Shown: piece by piece, positions 36,001-51,000 of the stretch
Layout: each line of letters begins with the position of its first letter
Position numbering within the stretch: the first letter of the stretch is position 1
Source: JAGPIS01 sp964635545
Lineage (GTDB): Bacteria; Bacteroidota; Bacteroidia; Bacteroidales; Marinilabiliaceae
NCBI GenBank assembly: GCA_964635545.1
Contig: CAZWOA010000001.1
Coordinates: forward strand, 53,195-117,194
Reading direction: 5' to 3'
DNA: 64,000 nucleotides
Program-made: the position numbers and the translations under genes
Notes under the pieces: generated by a model
Databases searched by the model: none
What the model was told of the DNA's origin: nothing
What the model saw: the letters and a program-made list of their open reading frames with translations, nothing else

Positions 36001-39000
36001 TTAATCTCATACTTAAATTTATTCCATCCTTTAGCTAAATTGGTAACTACAGTATTAGGATCGGTATCATCAACAAAATGAGCACCTCCCGATATAATTG
36101 TCCATTTAGCATCTCCCACTAAAGGAATATTACCTTCCATAGTATGAGTATCACCACACACAACGCGCTCTCTAGGACCACCGTTAGCCTTATCGGGAGC
36201 ATTATTGGTAATTGTAACCTCATCGGCAGAAACACTATTGGTATAGTAAATAGACCAACGGAATACGTTAACTCCTTTACCGATTCTGTTAACGCGGGTA
36301 CGGGGGTTGTATGGATCTACAAAATCACCACTACCGCTAACTACCGACCACTCTCCAATACCCACATCAGGATCATTGGCATTAAGAATAACAAAATCAT
36401 CACATACGGTGCGGTTTTCTCCGGCATTGGCATCTAATGTCTGCCCATTAGTAATAACCACATCATCATACTCCTCACAATTACCGTTTCTAACCGTCCA
36501 TCTGAAGATATTGTCACCTCTTCTTAGATCTCTAATTTGAGTAAACGGATTGCTCGGATCGACAATGGTACCTCCACCGGCCACAAGACTCCACGTACCT
36601 ACTCCTGAAGTAGGAACTGTAGCAGACATATTGGTTACATCACCGTTTAATATCTGATCGGGACCTGCATTAACTGGTGTAGGACGACTGTTATAAACTA
36701 TTACAGTATCACGGGAAATACAGCTATTGTGACTAACTGTCCACACAAAACCATTGGCACCTGCACTAAGGCCACCAACACGAGTTTTAGGATTGTTAGA
36801 TTCAACAATTGTAGCTCCACCCATTCCGGCTATTAAAGTCCACTCACCTATCTGACCAGACTGAGGTGGCTTAGCATTAAGAGTTGTGGTATTGGAACAG
36901 ATGCTGGTATCCTTACCTGCAAAAGTTTCAACCTTAAGGTTCACTACTATTTGATCGGCATAACTGGGACAGCCATTATTAACAATATTCCAACGGAAAA
37001 CGCTAGTACCATACTGAAGGCTTGTAACCTTGGTATTTCCTTTATATGGATCTTCAAACACACCACTTCCAGAGATTACCGTCCAATAACCTGTACCCGA
37101 TGTAATATTATCATTACCTTGAAGTTGGGCTTCATCACCACAAACGGTAACCTGACTTCCAACAACTGCTGTGGTAGGTTTATTAGATGTTATCACTACT
37201 TCATCGGTGCTTATACATCCATTTTTATTAACTACCCAGTAGAATTTATTATCGCCTGAACCCAGTTTTGTAATCATGGTTGTAGGAGAATCACCTTGCT
37301 CAAACACACCACTTCCTTCACCCAGAGCAATTTCCCAATGTGCAGAAGTACCGGCAGGAGCTGCAATAGCACGCATTCTAAAGAAGTCGTCGCAAGTAAC
37401 GGCATCATCACCTGCATTAACATCAAGCATGTTATTATTCACAATAACCTCATCATAGGTTCTACAGCCATTCTTGGTTATAGTATATCTGAAAATGTTT
37501 TCGCCTCGCGAAAGGTTGGTCACATTTATAACCGGATTAGCAGGATTATCAATAATTCCCAATCCTTTAATGCGGGTCCAGTAACCAACACCCTCTACAG
37601 GAGTATTACCTGTAAGCTCAATCTTATCGTCGCACAGATTGTAAACATCACCAATAATCTTAGCATCATCAGGTTTATCATTGATGACTTCCACTTCAGC
37701 AAATGATCTACATCCATTCTGATCGATAGTCCAGCGCAACACACTAACATCGGGAGTAAGACTAACCACATCGGTTTTATTGCTGGTAGGCGACACAATT
37801 ATGCCTCCACCGCTAACAAATGTCCACAAACCGGTGCTGTTGAGAGGCACACGCGTACCTTCAAGCTGTGCAGTACCATCACACACAACACGTTGCTCTA
37901 CAGTAGCCACAACAGTGAGTATGTTATTGAATAGCACAACCTCATCAACAGTGTAACACTTAGTGGTTGTATTCTCAACCCTCCACTGAAGTATGTTTTC
38001 ACCTTGCGACAGATTCGTAATTGTAGCATTATGATTATTAAGATCGGAAGCAGCAATCACACCACTACCTTTAATAATAGTCCATCTACCTTGTTCACCT
38101 GAACGTGGTGCATCGGCTTGCAGGGTAAAGCTGTTGGCACATAAATTTTGATCATGCCCCGCAAATGCAATTGGTAGAGGAGTAATATTTACAGCAAAAT
38201 CGGGCGAAACAGTACCTAAACCGCAACTGTTACTAGGCGTAACAGTAATAATACCGTTAAGCACATCAATTGCAGGATCAAGATCGACAATGATATTGGC
38301 AGTACCTGCACCGGCTACAATATTGAAGCCCACAGGAAGATTCCATATATAAGTTGATGCATCGCGCACAGGAACAACAGAATACTGAATTCCGGCAGAA
38401 CCCTGACATAAATCGGCAGGGCCAGTAATTACTCCGGCCACCCCCGGAAGTTCGGATGCACTTATCAATCTATCGGATGAGTTGCTACGTCCGCAACTGT
38501 TAACAGCTACTACACCAAACACACCACCCACATAATCATCATCAAAATCAACGGTGATTGATGTAGAACCAAGACCACTTACAATAGTTGCTCCCGCAGG
38601 CAAGCTCCAGTCATAATTGGTAGCATTGGCAACTGCTGATATTGAGTAAACAACACCCTTTGCACCCTGGCATACCAGAGGATTACCCGAGATGGCACCC
38701 GGCACGCCCGGTTGAGGACGCACTGAAACAACCACACTTCCGGTAACATCCACAACGCATCCTTTAGAGTCTTCAACACGACTTAAGTCGTAATTGGTAG
38801 TTACTCCTGGCTGTACCTGCAATGAATAATTGCCAGATGCATCAGGAATAATATTTGGAACATGATACATTATGCCATTGGCGGCATACGATATTTTATA
38901 CGGTGCAGTTCCTGCAGAAAAATGGAATACAAGATTGCTCTTATCACCAAAACAGATGGTATTCTCACCCGAAATGGTAACAAATGGCAGGTCGTTGATG

Positions 39001-42000
39001 GTTATGGTAGCAGAACCATTACCAACATTACTACAATGAGCATCCCTAACTTTATCAACAGTAACAACAGAAGTTGATGCAGGTGTGAAAGTATAAATAT
39101 ATGGCGACACAATTATATTGTTGACCGGCACAATATTCACACCATCAAAAATCTCGATGTTCCATGGCGCAGTACCAGTGAGGTCTATAGCAACCGAAGC
39201 CGATTCGCCTAAACATATCTCTTTATCGCCATACACACGCGCTGTTGGAAGAGGCCGCACTGTGATATCGGCACTACCTGCAAAAGTTCCTTTGCTACAT
39301 CCGGCACCATCAGTAACAGATGCAATACTGTATATTGTTGATATCACAGGATTTACGCTGTGCATAAATGGTGAATCATTAACAACTACCGCCGATCCAT
39401 CAGATAACGTAACAGTAAGCGGATTGACTTTAACATCATAATTGCTAACAATAAACTTAATTTCTGATGTGTTACCGATACACATATCATCAACACCACT
39501 AAGTACAACGTGTGCTTCGGGTTGAACGATAGTTACAGTAGTGGTAACAGAACAGTCGGTATTGATATCGAACAAGCCATTTCCATTACTATCATCAATA
39601 ACAGTGATGTTATAAACACCTGCAATAAGGTTGATATATTGCTGACTTGTTCCCAACGTGAAATTGCTGCGAACCTCAGAGAATCCGCCGGGGCCGTTTA
39701 CAATTACACGATAGTTGCCCGCTGCCGAAGGAGCACCTCCATTAACAGTTACACTAAATACACCGGTAGCTGCCTGATAACAATTAACTTGCTGATTTAC
39801 AGCAGCAGACACAGTTAACAATGGCGGCTCGGTGATTGTAACCTCTTTAGACACATACACCTTATTGGCATCAACAGCCGAAACGGTATATACACCCGGT
39901 GTAAGGCCGGCAAATAGTGCAGAGCTTCCGCTTCTATCACCACCAATTTGCACTCCTGATGAATTATGCAACCTGATGATATATGGCAGTCGTCCGCCGA
40001 CCACACTAACATCAATCTGACCTGTAGCATCGTTAAAACATGGCAACACATCTTTCTTGGCAATCACCAAATCGAGCTCACTACCAGGCTGACGCACAAC
40101 TATATTAGCAAGTGTTACCGAGCAGCCATTAAGGTCTGTAATAACTACTTCATAGGTACCTGCAACAAGATTTGTTTGACGGGTAGCATTATTTATCAGA
40201 GCACCAATAGGTGTATCGGCTCTCTCGGGAGTTCCGCTCCACACGATGGTGTAAGCACCTGTTCCGCCCGACACAACAATCTGTATCTCACCATCATTAC
40301 CCCTGAAGGCAGCTACATCCTGAATGTAATCAACCGAAGCGGCAAGGCCATTGGCTGGCTCTTTAACCTCAATGTTTGAACTGGATACTATACATCCGTT
40401 TCTATCGGTAACAACAACATTATAAAGTCCGGCAATAAGATTCTCCTGACGGTGTGAATCGGTAAAGACTCCCGGTCCGTTCCAGTTGAATTTATAGCTT
40501 CCATTATTGAACTTAGTTCCTCCCACTACAGTAAGGTCTATTACACCTGTGGCATCACCTTTACAAAGCACATCTACCACATCTACCTTGCTAATTTCAA
40601 GTTTAGCAGCAGGCGAGTTAATATAGAAAGTCTGTGTGTTGGTACATCCAAGCACATTATCGGTTACGGTAACACTGTATGAACCGGTTGTTAGGCTATT
40701 TTGGTCCTTATTATTATCAACAATACCAAGACCGGTACCTGTCCAGTGGTAACTATAATTACCCGAACCACCCGACACGTTAATTAAAATGCTACCAGTC
40801 TGTTCACCAAAGCAAGCCACATCAGTAGCCGAACCTTTAACATCGAGCACGTAAGCTCTATCAACATAAATATTTTCGGTTAAAGTACAACCGGGAGTTC
40901 GCGAATCAACAATGGTTACAGTATATGTTCCGGATGACAGTCCAATTTGATCTTTACCATTCACATCAATACCAAATCCATCGGCAGTTGTCCATGTAAA
41001 GTTATATGGCTCTACACCTCCAACCACATTAAGAGTAATGGTTCCATCGTTAATACCATCGCATGTTTCAGGAGTGGTTTTATAGTCAAGTTTCAACGGT
41101 TTAGGCAGATATACGGACTTGGTATATTGGCAACCGCTTCTACCTGCCGAAGCATCAGTAATAGTTACCACGTATGTACCACTAGTGAGATTGCTAAGGT
41201 CGGTTTGACCTCTGTTACCATTAACAATGGCAGGGCCAGCCCACACGATATCATACATTGGTGTATGTACTGCATTACCGGTAATGGGATTAGTTACTAC
41301 AACACCATTTTCAGTAAGCCATCCACCACGAAGGTTATCAATTACAACCCTTGCTCCATTTCCATCGCACGACACAGGAGTAACAACCACCAGGTCGAAC
41401 TCGATTGGATCCGGCTCATATATACGGAAAGTCTCATTAGCTGTACAGCCTTTGGCATCGGTAACAACTACAGTATAGTTACCTTTTGATAGTGATGATA
41501 AATCCTTGGTAGTAATACCTGTATCCCAACGATAGGTGTAAGGTGCATTTCCTCCCGAAGGCGTAACTACAATCTTTCCATCACTACTTCCATTACATGA
41601 CACATGGGTAAGAGCACCCGATATTTTTATTGCTGATGGCTCAAATATCTCATACACAGCTGTTTTAACACATCCTTCCACAAGGTCGGTAACAGTAACT
41701 TTATATACTCCACTGGTAAGGTTGTCTATATCCTGATTAACAGAAATCACAGTCGGATTAATATCCTTAGTCCATTGATAGCTGAAGCTTCCACTTCCTC
41801 CGGTTACTGTAAGGTCGATAAATCCATTATCGCCACCGGCACACATAAGCTGATCGACAACTGCCGAAAGCTCAACTTCAAGAGGTATGGTCAACGATTT
41901 TGTAACCACACAACCATTCTGATCGGCAACCGACACAGTGTATGTACCACCCTTCACAAGATTGGTAGCATTACCATTGGCATCAACCACAACGGCACCG

Positions 42001-45000
42001 GGGCCATTCCAGCTATATTTATATGGAGCCACACCACCTGTAATGCCATCAATATTAATTTGATACACATAAGGTGCACACGACACCTGGTGCTTGCTCA
42101 AGCTAAACAGAATAGGAGTTGTAGGTTTAACCTCAAACGGTTGCATCACCATACATGAGTTGGATGGATCAAACACAGTAAGCACATAAGTACCGGGTTC
42201 AAGACCTGTTATCTCAGCTGTAGTTGCAGTAAATCCATTGGGGCCTGTCCAGCTATACACCGGATTAACAACACCACTCACCATAACTTTAGTGATAGCA
42301 CCATCATTGGCACCTGCGCATCTTTCATGCTGGATAGCAGCATTAACCGATAGTACATTCTGGTATGAAAGAATAAACGACTTCACAACGGTACAACCAC
42401 GAATTGGATCGGTAACGGCAAGCTGATAATCACCTTCACCCAGATTAACAATATTCTGAGTAGTAGCAAAGGGCTGGTAATTACCGGCATTATCACGCTT
42501 ATACCACAAGTATGACAACACACCCTTATTTCCGGTTACGCTAACAGTAATAGATCCATTCTGATTACTTTCGCACACCGGCTCATCTACTACAGATGTA
42601 ATATTTAGAAGTGCAAGCGAGAAATTATGAGTTAAATAGCACTTATTAGGNNNNNNNNNNNNNNNNNNNNNNNNNNNNNNNNNNNNNNNNNNNNNNNNNN
42701 NNNNNNNNNNNNNNNNNNNNNNNNNNNNNNNNNNNNNNNNNNNNNNNNNNATATGAGCATCCCTTGCTATCTTCTACATTAAGCAAATAGCTATCAGCCA
42801 CCAAATTACTGAAAGTATGGTTACCATCAACCGAAATAATCGGAGCACCACCATTAAGTGTGAAGCTATAAGGAGCAGTACCACCGATAGCTTTAACAAG
42901 TATTTTACCGGTATTATCTCCATGACATGTAGTAACATCAACTTTTGAATGATTTACAATGATATTTGCAGGCATTGACACCTTAATGCTTCCTGATGTT
43001 ACAGAGCAAACATTGTCGATATAAGTTTGAGTTACAGTAACTCTATAAGTTCCGGCAGTCAATGATTCGGCTCTATTGCCCACTGCCGATGATATAGAGT
43101 TCCAGTTTCCACTGCCATCGAGCATCTCCCAATGATAAGTAGGTGTAGTAGCACCGTTCACCGAGGCTATTTCAATAGCCCCATCATTACCTCCGTAGCA
43201 TGTAACATCTGTAACTAAGATAGCTCCAAGTTTAAGAGCCGGATAGGTATCAACAGTTACATCCTGAACGGCCACACAACCATTAGAATCGGTAACTCTA
43301 ACCTGATATGTTCCTGCAGGAATATTATTCAGGTTAACAGGATTAGTTGTTAAACCTGCAAAGCCGGGCAACACATCTATAATATAATAATTATTTCCTG
43401 AGGCATCAACAAATGGAGTTCCACCACTTGCATTAGCCACCAACGATCCTTTATTATCTTCGGCACACTGCTTATCAATTGCTCCGGCATTAACCTCGAG
43501 CTGATAGAACGGCTGCCTGATGGTAATAACCCTATCAATATTGGCACCATTGGCATCAGTGATAGATACGGTATATGTTCCTGCCGAAAGATTGGTGATA
43601 CGATACATCTTATCGCCTGGATAAGAATTCTCCACACCACTCACAGGACCGTTCCAGGTAATGGTAAAATCAGGCCTTCCATTAAGTATCAGCACAGATA
43701 TCTCACCATTATTGGCACCATAGCATTTAATATCAACCCAATCAACATTAACGCTAAGTGCATTATGATCAGGCACAGGTATATCACCTGTGGTAGAACA
43801 TCCGCGTGAGTCGGTAATAGTATAGGTATAAACCCCTACAGCCAGATCGGTGCGGGTATAGCGACCGTTAAATGCAGCACCATCAGCCCATGTGATTACG
43901 TATGGTGGCGTACCACCAGAAACAGAGGTGATATCAATTTTACCATTTGCCACACCCAATATGCTTACTGGAGTAACTGCATAATCAACATGCCATGCTG
44001 ACGGAGAAGTAATATCATACTCCTTGGTAGTGCTACAGCCATTGGCATCAATAATTGTAAGTTGATATTTACCTGCAATAAGTCCCGAGCGTTCATTAGC
44101 GGCATCGGCACCATTCTTAGGGATACTATTATTCAATGGCAACTCAACCCACATATATGTGTATGGAGCTGTTCCACCGGAAACAGTAGCCACCAGATGT
44201 CCGTCATTTCCTGCAGGACAAGTAACATTTTTAATAGTAACATTATCGATAGATACCGCCGATAGTGGCTCATTGATAACCGCCTGGGTAACATTAATAC
44301 CATAACAACCATTGCGACGCACCGATACATCATAAGTTCCGGCTGCCAACCATCTGAAGTTTGTTTGGGTAGTCCAATCGTAAATCAGATCCGCACCTTT
44401 GGTTATTTTGAATTCCAAAGGACTACCTACCGGTAGCGAACGCACTGTAAACGAACCTGTTGCCGCACCATAACAATCCACATCAGTAGTAGTAACTATG
44501 CTGGCCGAGATATCAGTTTCAGGCAGTATGGTTACTGTTTTTGAAACTTCACAATCGGTACGTGCATTGGCATCTCTAACCTTAATAGTATAAGTGCCCG
44601 ATACTAATCCAACGAAAGTATTAAATGTCTGCCAATTATTACCACCATCTATAGAGTAGTGAGGAACAGTTACATTATGGCGTGGGTTATTATCAGTACC
44701 CCAACCACCTTTCACATTTATCTTAATTGATGCATCGCCTGAATTTGAGCAACTTTCAGGAGTAATGTCAATATCATTAATATCAAGCTCTGCAGGCTTA
44801 TAAATATAGGTAGGACCTACAATTTTCAAGCAAGTCATATCCGACGCATCAGCCACCACCACATAGTATGGTTTTCCAACAAGACTACCCGAAAGGTTAG
44901 TAAACTCACCTGTATTTTGGAATGTAGTTCCGTTATCAATACTATATCTATAAACACTCCATCCACCTGTAGCCTGAATTTCTATAGAGCCATCATTAGC

Positions 45001-48000
45001 CGAGAAGCATGATACATCCTTGGTAATACTAGTAGCATCGATAGGTGCAGGCGAAGTAATTTCAATGTCTGGAAGCACTGTTGAGCATCTGTGGAATTTA
45101 GCATCCCTCACCTCTACTGAATAGATTGCAGCCGCAAGATTGGTAAATGTTTTTATAGTTGTCAGATTACCAAATGCATCGCGATCGGCCTCTTCCCAAT
45201 TACCAATATTTGCACCTCTAACAATACGGAACTGATATTCGCCAGATCCACCTGATGCAATCACCTGAACATCACCATCTAGGCGGCCAGCACATGAAAC
45301 TGACGAGCGCGACAATTCATCTAATGTGATATCGGCATTCTGATGAACTTTAAAGTCTGCAATAGCACTACAGCCATTATCATTTATAACAGTAACATTA
45401 TAATCGCCTGCTGCTAAATTAGTTACACCATTGCCGGTTGCCCCTGTTGACCACAACACACTGTAGCCGGCAGTGCCGCCGGTGTCGTTAACAACAATTC
45501 GAGCACTACCTTCACACTCATTAAGTGCCGGGTCGCAGTCGCAACCTACGAAGCCATTGTCAACCACTACACTAAACGCAAGTTTAGTAGCCGGCTGAGG
45601 AATATTTATATTAAGGGATGTAATAGAACATCCACTGCCATCAGCAATAACCACATAGTAATCACCTGTTGGAAGACCTGTTGCTGTTGCGCTCAACTGA
45701 CCTACCAACATAGTGCCATCTTTCTGATACCACTGATAGCTATAAGGTGTTAGACCTCCTTTAACATCAACTTTTACAACACCGGTAGATTCACCAAAAC
45801 ACTTAACCGGATTAACCAAAGATACAACGGCCGTCATATCATTTGCCGGCGGTATTACAACAGGGTCGTTTATGGTTACACAACCATTGGCATCACGAAT
45901 ATATATTGTATAGGTACCCGGTTTTAATCCGGTAAACACCTGCGATGTTTGCCATATTGTACCATCCTTAGAATACTCATAAGGTGCAACACCACCGGTG
46001 GCAAGTAGTTCAAATTGACCATCATTTACAGCTTGACAGCTTTGAGCTTTAATATTGGTAACAGTAGCAGTTACTTTTACTGGCTCAAGAATCTCAACAT
46101 CAGGAATTAAGGAGACAGAACATCTAGGATAATTCTTATCGAATACATCCACACTATAAGTTCCGGCCTTGAGATTGGAATACCTATAATATCTATATAG
46201 AGGATTGGCAGGATCGGTAGAGAGCTGTGTAGGCACAATATACTGATCATTAAGCATAAAGATATAATCACCTTGCTTAGACCCGCCATTAACAATAATC
46301 TCAAACGAACCGGCATATCCACCATTACAAATATTATCAATATGTGTATCTGGATCCGGATTTTTAATTATAACGATAGGATCATGCTTCTCAATGGTAA
46401 ACAGATGGTCGTAGCTACAACCGCGAGAATCAATCACTCTTACGTAGTAATCACCTGGAGCTAGCTTAGTGGCACTCACCCTGTTGTTAAAGGCTGTCAG
46501 TTGAATATAGCCTGTTGGTTCAACCGGTTGATACCACTCAATCTGATACCCTGACGGATAAACAACACTATTAGAGAATGGTGTGCCGCCCTCAATATCA
46601 ATCTCAATAGCACCTTCGCAATCTATACCTGTGGTACATGGCACACAACCAACTTTGCGCAATGATCCTGGTACTGTTACTACTGCAATATCCAATGCGG
46701 GTTCTGCAATGGTAACCATTACCGGCTGCGACTCACAACCAATTTGGTCGATTGCTTTTACATGATAAATACCCGGAGGTAGATTGATAAACTCATTACC
46801 ACTTTCAGGAGTAAGATATGTTGCACCGCCATCGGTAGAATATGTATAGCCATAAGGAGCCAACCCACCTGATGCAGTGATAGTTATCTTACCATCATTA
46901 TTACCCTTACACTGAATATCTTGTTTTACGATGGTTACATCCACATTATTCTCTATAACTGTGAATGGGTTAAGCATCATCTCGTAACAACTATTATCGG
47001 TTTTACCCCTTACAGTATAAGTACCTGCTTTAACGAAAGCATCAAAAGGAGTATAATTTCCTGATGCATCTTTAGCTTTAAAATAGAATGGACCATCTAT
47101 AGTTGGCTTATACTCTAATATAGGAGGCAGATTACCCTCATACATAAGCTGATAGGTAACTCCAGCTTGTGCATATGCCAGTCCAATACGCGCTCCCGGC
47201 TCATCCTTGCAATAGTACTTATCACCAATTACTTCATATTTATTTGGCACGTCATAAATAACTACTTCTTTAATGAAGTAGGCAAGACAGCCCTCCTCCG
47301 AAGTATATGTATATCGGATAGGGTGAATACCCGGATCCATTTTTGAAGGAACCAACATTGCTGTACCATCAGGCACAGTTGTACCATCATGGAATAGCTT
47401 TGTATTATTGTAAAGCTCATCAGTAGAGAGAAGATCTGAAGAAAAGACTCCCGAAAGTTTATTATCTAATGTAGAAGCAAAACTACCAGTAAGCTTCACC
47501 GGAGGCTCATTCTTACAGAAAGCATAATTACCATTTTCGGTTGCAAACGACACATTCACAACGTTATATACAGTAGTGGTTTTCTCAATTGTGTTAACAC
47601 AACCGTTCTTATCGGTATATGTAAACCACACGCGAATATTTTTCACAAAAGGTCCATCAACCTTATATGGATAAATAATAGCAGTATTATTTCCATTATC
47701 CTTTAAGAAATCCTTATAGTTAGGATCTGTATTTCCTGGAGGCGGTGTTATAGGTAATATTTCTGATGTGAAATAACCTACCACACCAATATCAAGGTCA
47801 TTTCCATCGGGGTTGATGGCTTTAATCTCAACAATATTATCAACCACATTACCATCTTTATCTAAAATGCGGCTACAGTACTGAGCCTCAAGGTTAAAGT
47901 CAACCGGCGTAGGCGGCTGAATACGAATTATTTTATCCTCAAAATCGAAACATGTAGCAGACCCGATCCTGTATCTAACAGTATGAATGCCATATCCCAT

Positions 48001-51000
48001 CACTCTGGTATCAAGCACCGACCCGAGGTTGGTTATAATGCCATTCTCATCAATTCTGCTAAAGTTACCACCAAGCACTGTTGGTTTTAAGTTTAGATAT
48101 CCTGTTTCAAGACAGTAGGTTTGGTCATTATCAGGTCTATTGTTAATAGTAAACGCCGGATTGGGAGTTTCAACAATTATTACAGGCCATGTTCGGGTAT
48201 TGAAACATCCATTACCTGTATATTCATAAGTGAATAAATATTCACCAGCCTCAATATTGGTAGGCTCCCAAATTGTATATGGATCGGTTGGTCCAGCAAT
48301 AGGATCGTACTGAACAAAGTGTCCGCGATCAATAATGTCACCTGCCGCATCCCTAATAACCGGGCCTTCAATTTTTAAAATTCCTCCGTGTGGCTGGGGC
48401 AATACTGGCACACCGGCATCAGTTTTACAATATACATTATCAAGACCAAGTGTAAGCTCTACACCTATGGTTACCTGTTGAGAGGTTCCTCCACTACAAC
48501 CATAAATATCTATAACATCGAGATTTATGGTATGAGTACCGTTACCTGCTTCGAAAGGAATAAACACAAAATTACCGGATCCCTTATCAACAACACCCGG
48601 GCCAGAAAATATAAGGCTCTGTAGTGTAGCTTTGTCGATAGGCTTACCGTTAAGCAAAGGAATCAGCGTATATTCTGTTAAATCATCCTGACACGGATTA
48701 TTTGGTAACCCGGTGAAACTTAGATCGTTATCATAATCAGGACGAATTTGAGTAACACGGGTAGTAGAATTTTCACAACCATTAATATCAGTATAATAAT
48801 ATGTAATGGTCAGATTCTTAGGTGCTTCAAAGATTCCAAGTATCTGCGCAATATCGAAAGTTGCAGTTACGTCACCATTAACAATATTCTCATTCCAGAA
48901 TCTATCCGGATCGGCAGGATCAAATCTATCACCATTAACAGTGAAGTAGCCATCTAGGCGACCGGGGATATTATCAATCCTGTCGGGGCGGCCAATAATT
49001 GTGAATGTTCCATCATCGGCACAATATACAGGTTGAAGATTAAGAATCTCAACAATTGGAAGTGGGTGAATAAATATTGGTTTCTCTATAGACACAACGC
49101 AGCCGCCCGAACTCACCTCATAACGAATGGTATATGATTGATCCGGTGTGTATTGCGATGGATCGAACTGACCAATGGGCACACCGTTTACCGAGAAAGT
49201 ACCTCCTACCGGAGATCCTATAAGCGTAACAGGAGTAGCATTGGCACATACCGAAGTTGGAATTGTAAAATCAACAACCGGAAGAGGATTAACAACAACT
49301 GTAACTTTTGATGTACCCGTACAACCGTGTGGTGAAGTGGCTACAACCTCATACTCTGTTGTTTGCGATGGCGACACAGTAATTCTGTCACCCGTCATAG
49401 CAGCACCTCCAGAAGTAGCCGACCACACATAAGTACAGCCGGTAACATTAATAGTGCTTGCCACCAGTTCTACAGAACCTTGCCCAACACAAATCTGTGG
49501 GTTGGAAGGTGTTATGGAAACATCCGGTGTAGGATAAACAGTAACAGCTCCAACTCCGTCACCATCAGGAATAATACAACCACTAACATCTGTTATGTTA
49601 CGCACAAAATAACTGGTAGTAGCACTTGGCGTAACTTTCATTGTATATGAAATAGGATTGGTAGGTGGTATAGGATTATAACCGGTAACAGTTGTAACCG
49701 TATTTCCTTTATCGTCAACTATGGTGAAATTAAAAGGTGCAGTACCTTCCAAATCAACTTTTATAGTAAACTCTGTACCGATACAGCCTGCCACTGGTGC
49801 AAGTGCACTTATATATGCCCGTAATCCGCCCGATGTTATGATAACTCTATCACTTTCTACTTCACATCCTCCTCGATTACCAGCAACAACATAGTAATTA
49901 CCTGCTGTAACATTCGACCATGTAATAGTGTTAAGATCCTTATCACCAAACACTTGACCAGTCATAGGAGTACCACCTTTATATAGTTGATACCACACAT
50001 CCGACGATTCGGGTTTTACAGAAAGATTCACACCACTTGGCAAACCACAGTAACTCAATGTATTAGCAGTCAACGTAGGCTTAGTTGGTTCCTTTTCAAT
50101 AATAAGTTCACCCGAGAAAATGAGCGAACAGCTATTGGTTAAATTCACCGCACGCACCGTATATGTGCCGGGTGTCATCAAGGTGCCAAAATTAACCGCA
50201 TCTCCCGCTGTTGATACTGTTAAACGGGGGCCAAAATAAGCACCATCTTTCCAAAGCTCGTAAGCTATTTTAGGTTGAGAAGCTCCGGTAAGCACAAGAG
50301 TCTCGGCCGGACATGCAATACCCACCACCGAGAATGCCAACTCCTGAGGCATCTCTTCTACAACTGCCGTTCCGTTCATCTGAAGCGAACAGCCATTCTG
50401 GGTTGCCTCAATAGTATATACACCCGGAGTAGTGATAAGCCCAAACTTACCGGTAGTGTTGGTAGTAACCGCAACTCCATTATTATATAGTGTATAGGTA
50501 GCACCATCACTTCCGTTGAGTTCAATAACTAATCCTTTATCACTACAAGTAGGACCTACATTAATAAGATTATAAAGATTGGGTGCCTTCACAATTGTGA
50601 ATGAACCATTCATTGTTACAGGTGTACAAGTACCAGCAGTGTATGCTGCCTGAACAGTATAAACACCAGCCGGATATTGGCGAGTGGTAAAGTTCATTGC
50701 ACCACCATCAATCACTGAGGTAATAGATTCAATAACTGTACCCGATTGATTACGAAGCTGATATACAACACCTGCCTGAGTTGCACTAACACCAAATGAG
50801 TATGACTGATCGGAACATAATGGCGCATTAGTTGGACCGGTCATAGTTTGCACCGTAATAGGAGACACCACAGTTACAACACCCGATAAAGTTTGCTCAC
50901 CACAAGAACCCTGCTTTCCAACAACAGTGTATGTGCCACTGGTTGCATCACCCGCCGACACATTGAACACACCCGTGCCGTTACTGGCGATTACGGTATT

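Noticed and set aside
42500..42578. A separate gene starting with GTG at 42578
   Set aside because: The frame continues upstream to the gap without a stop (SLALLNITSVVDEP), so this is an internal codon of the adhesin.
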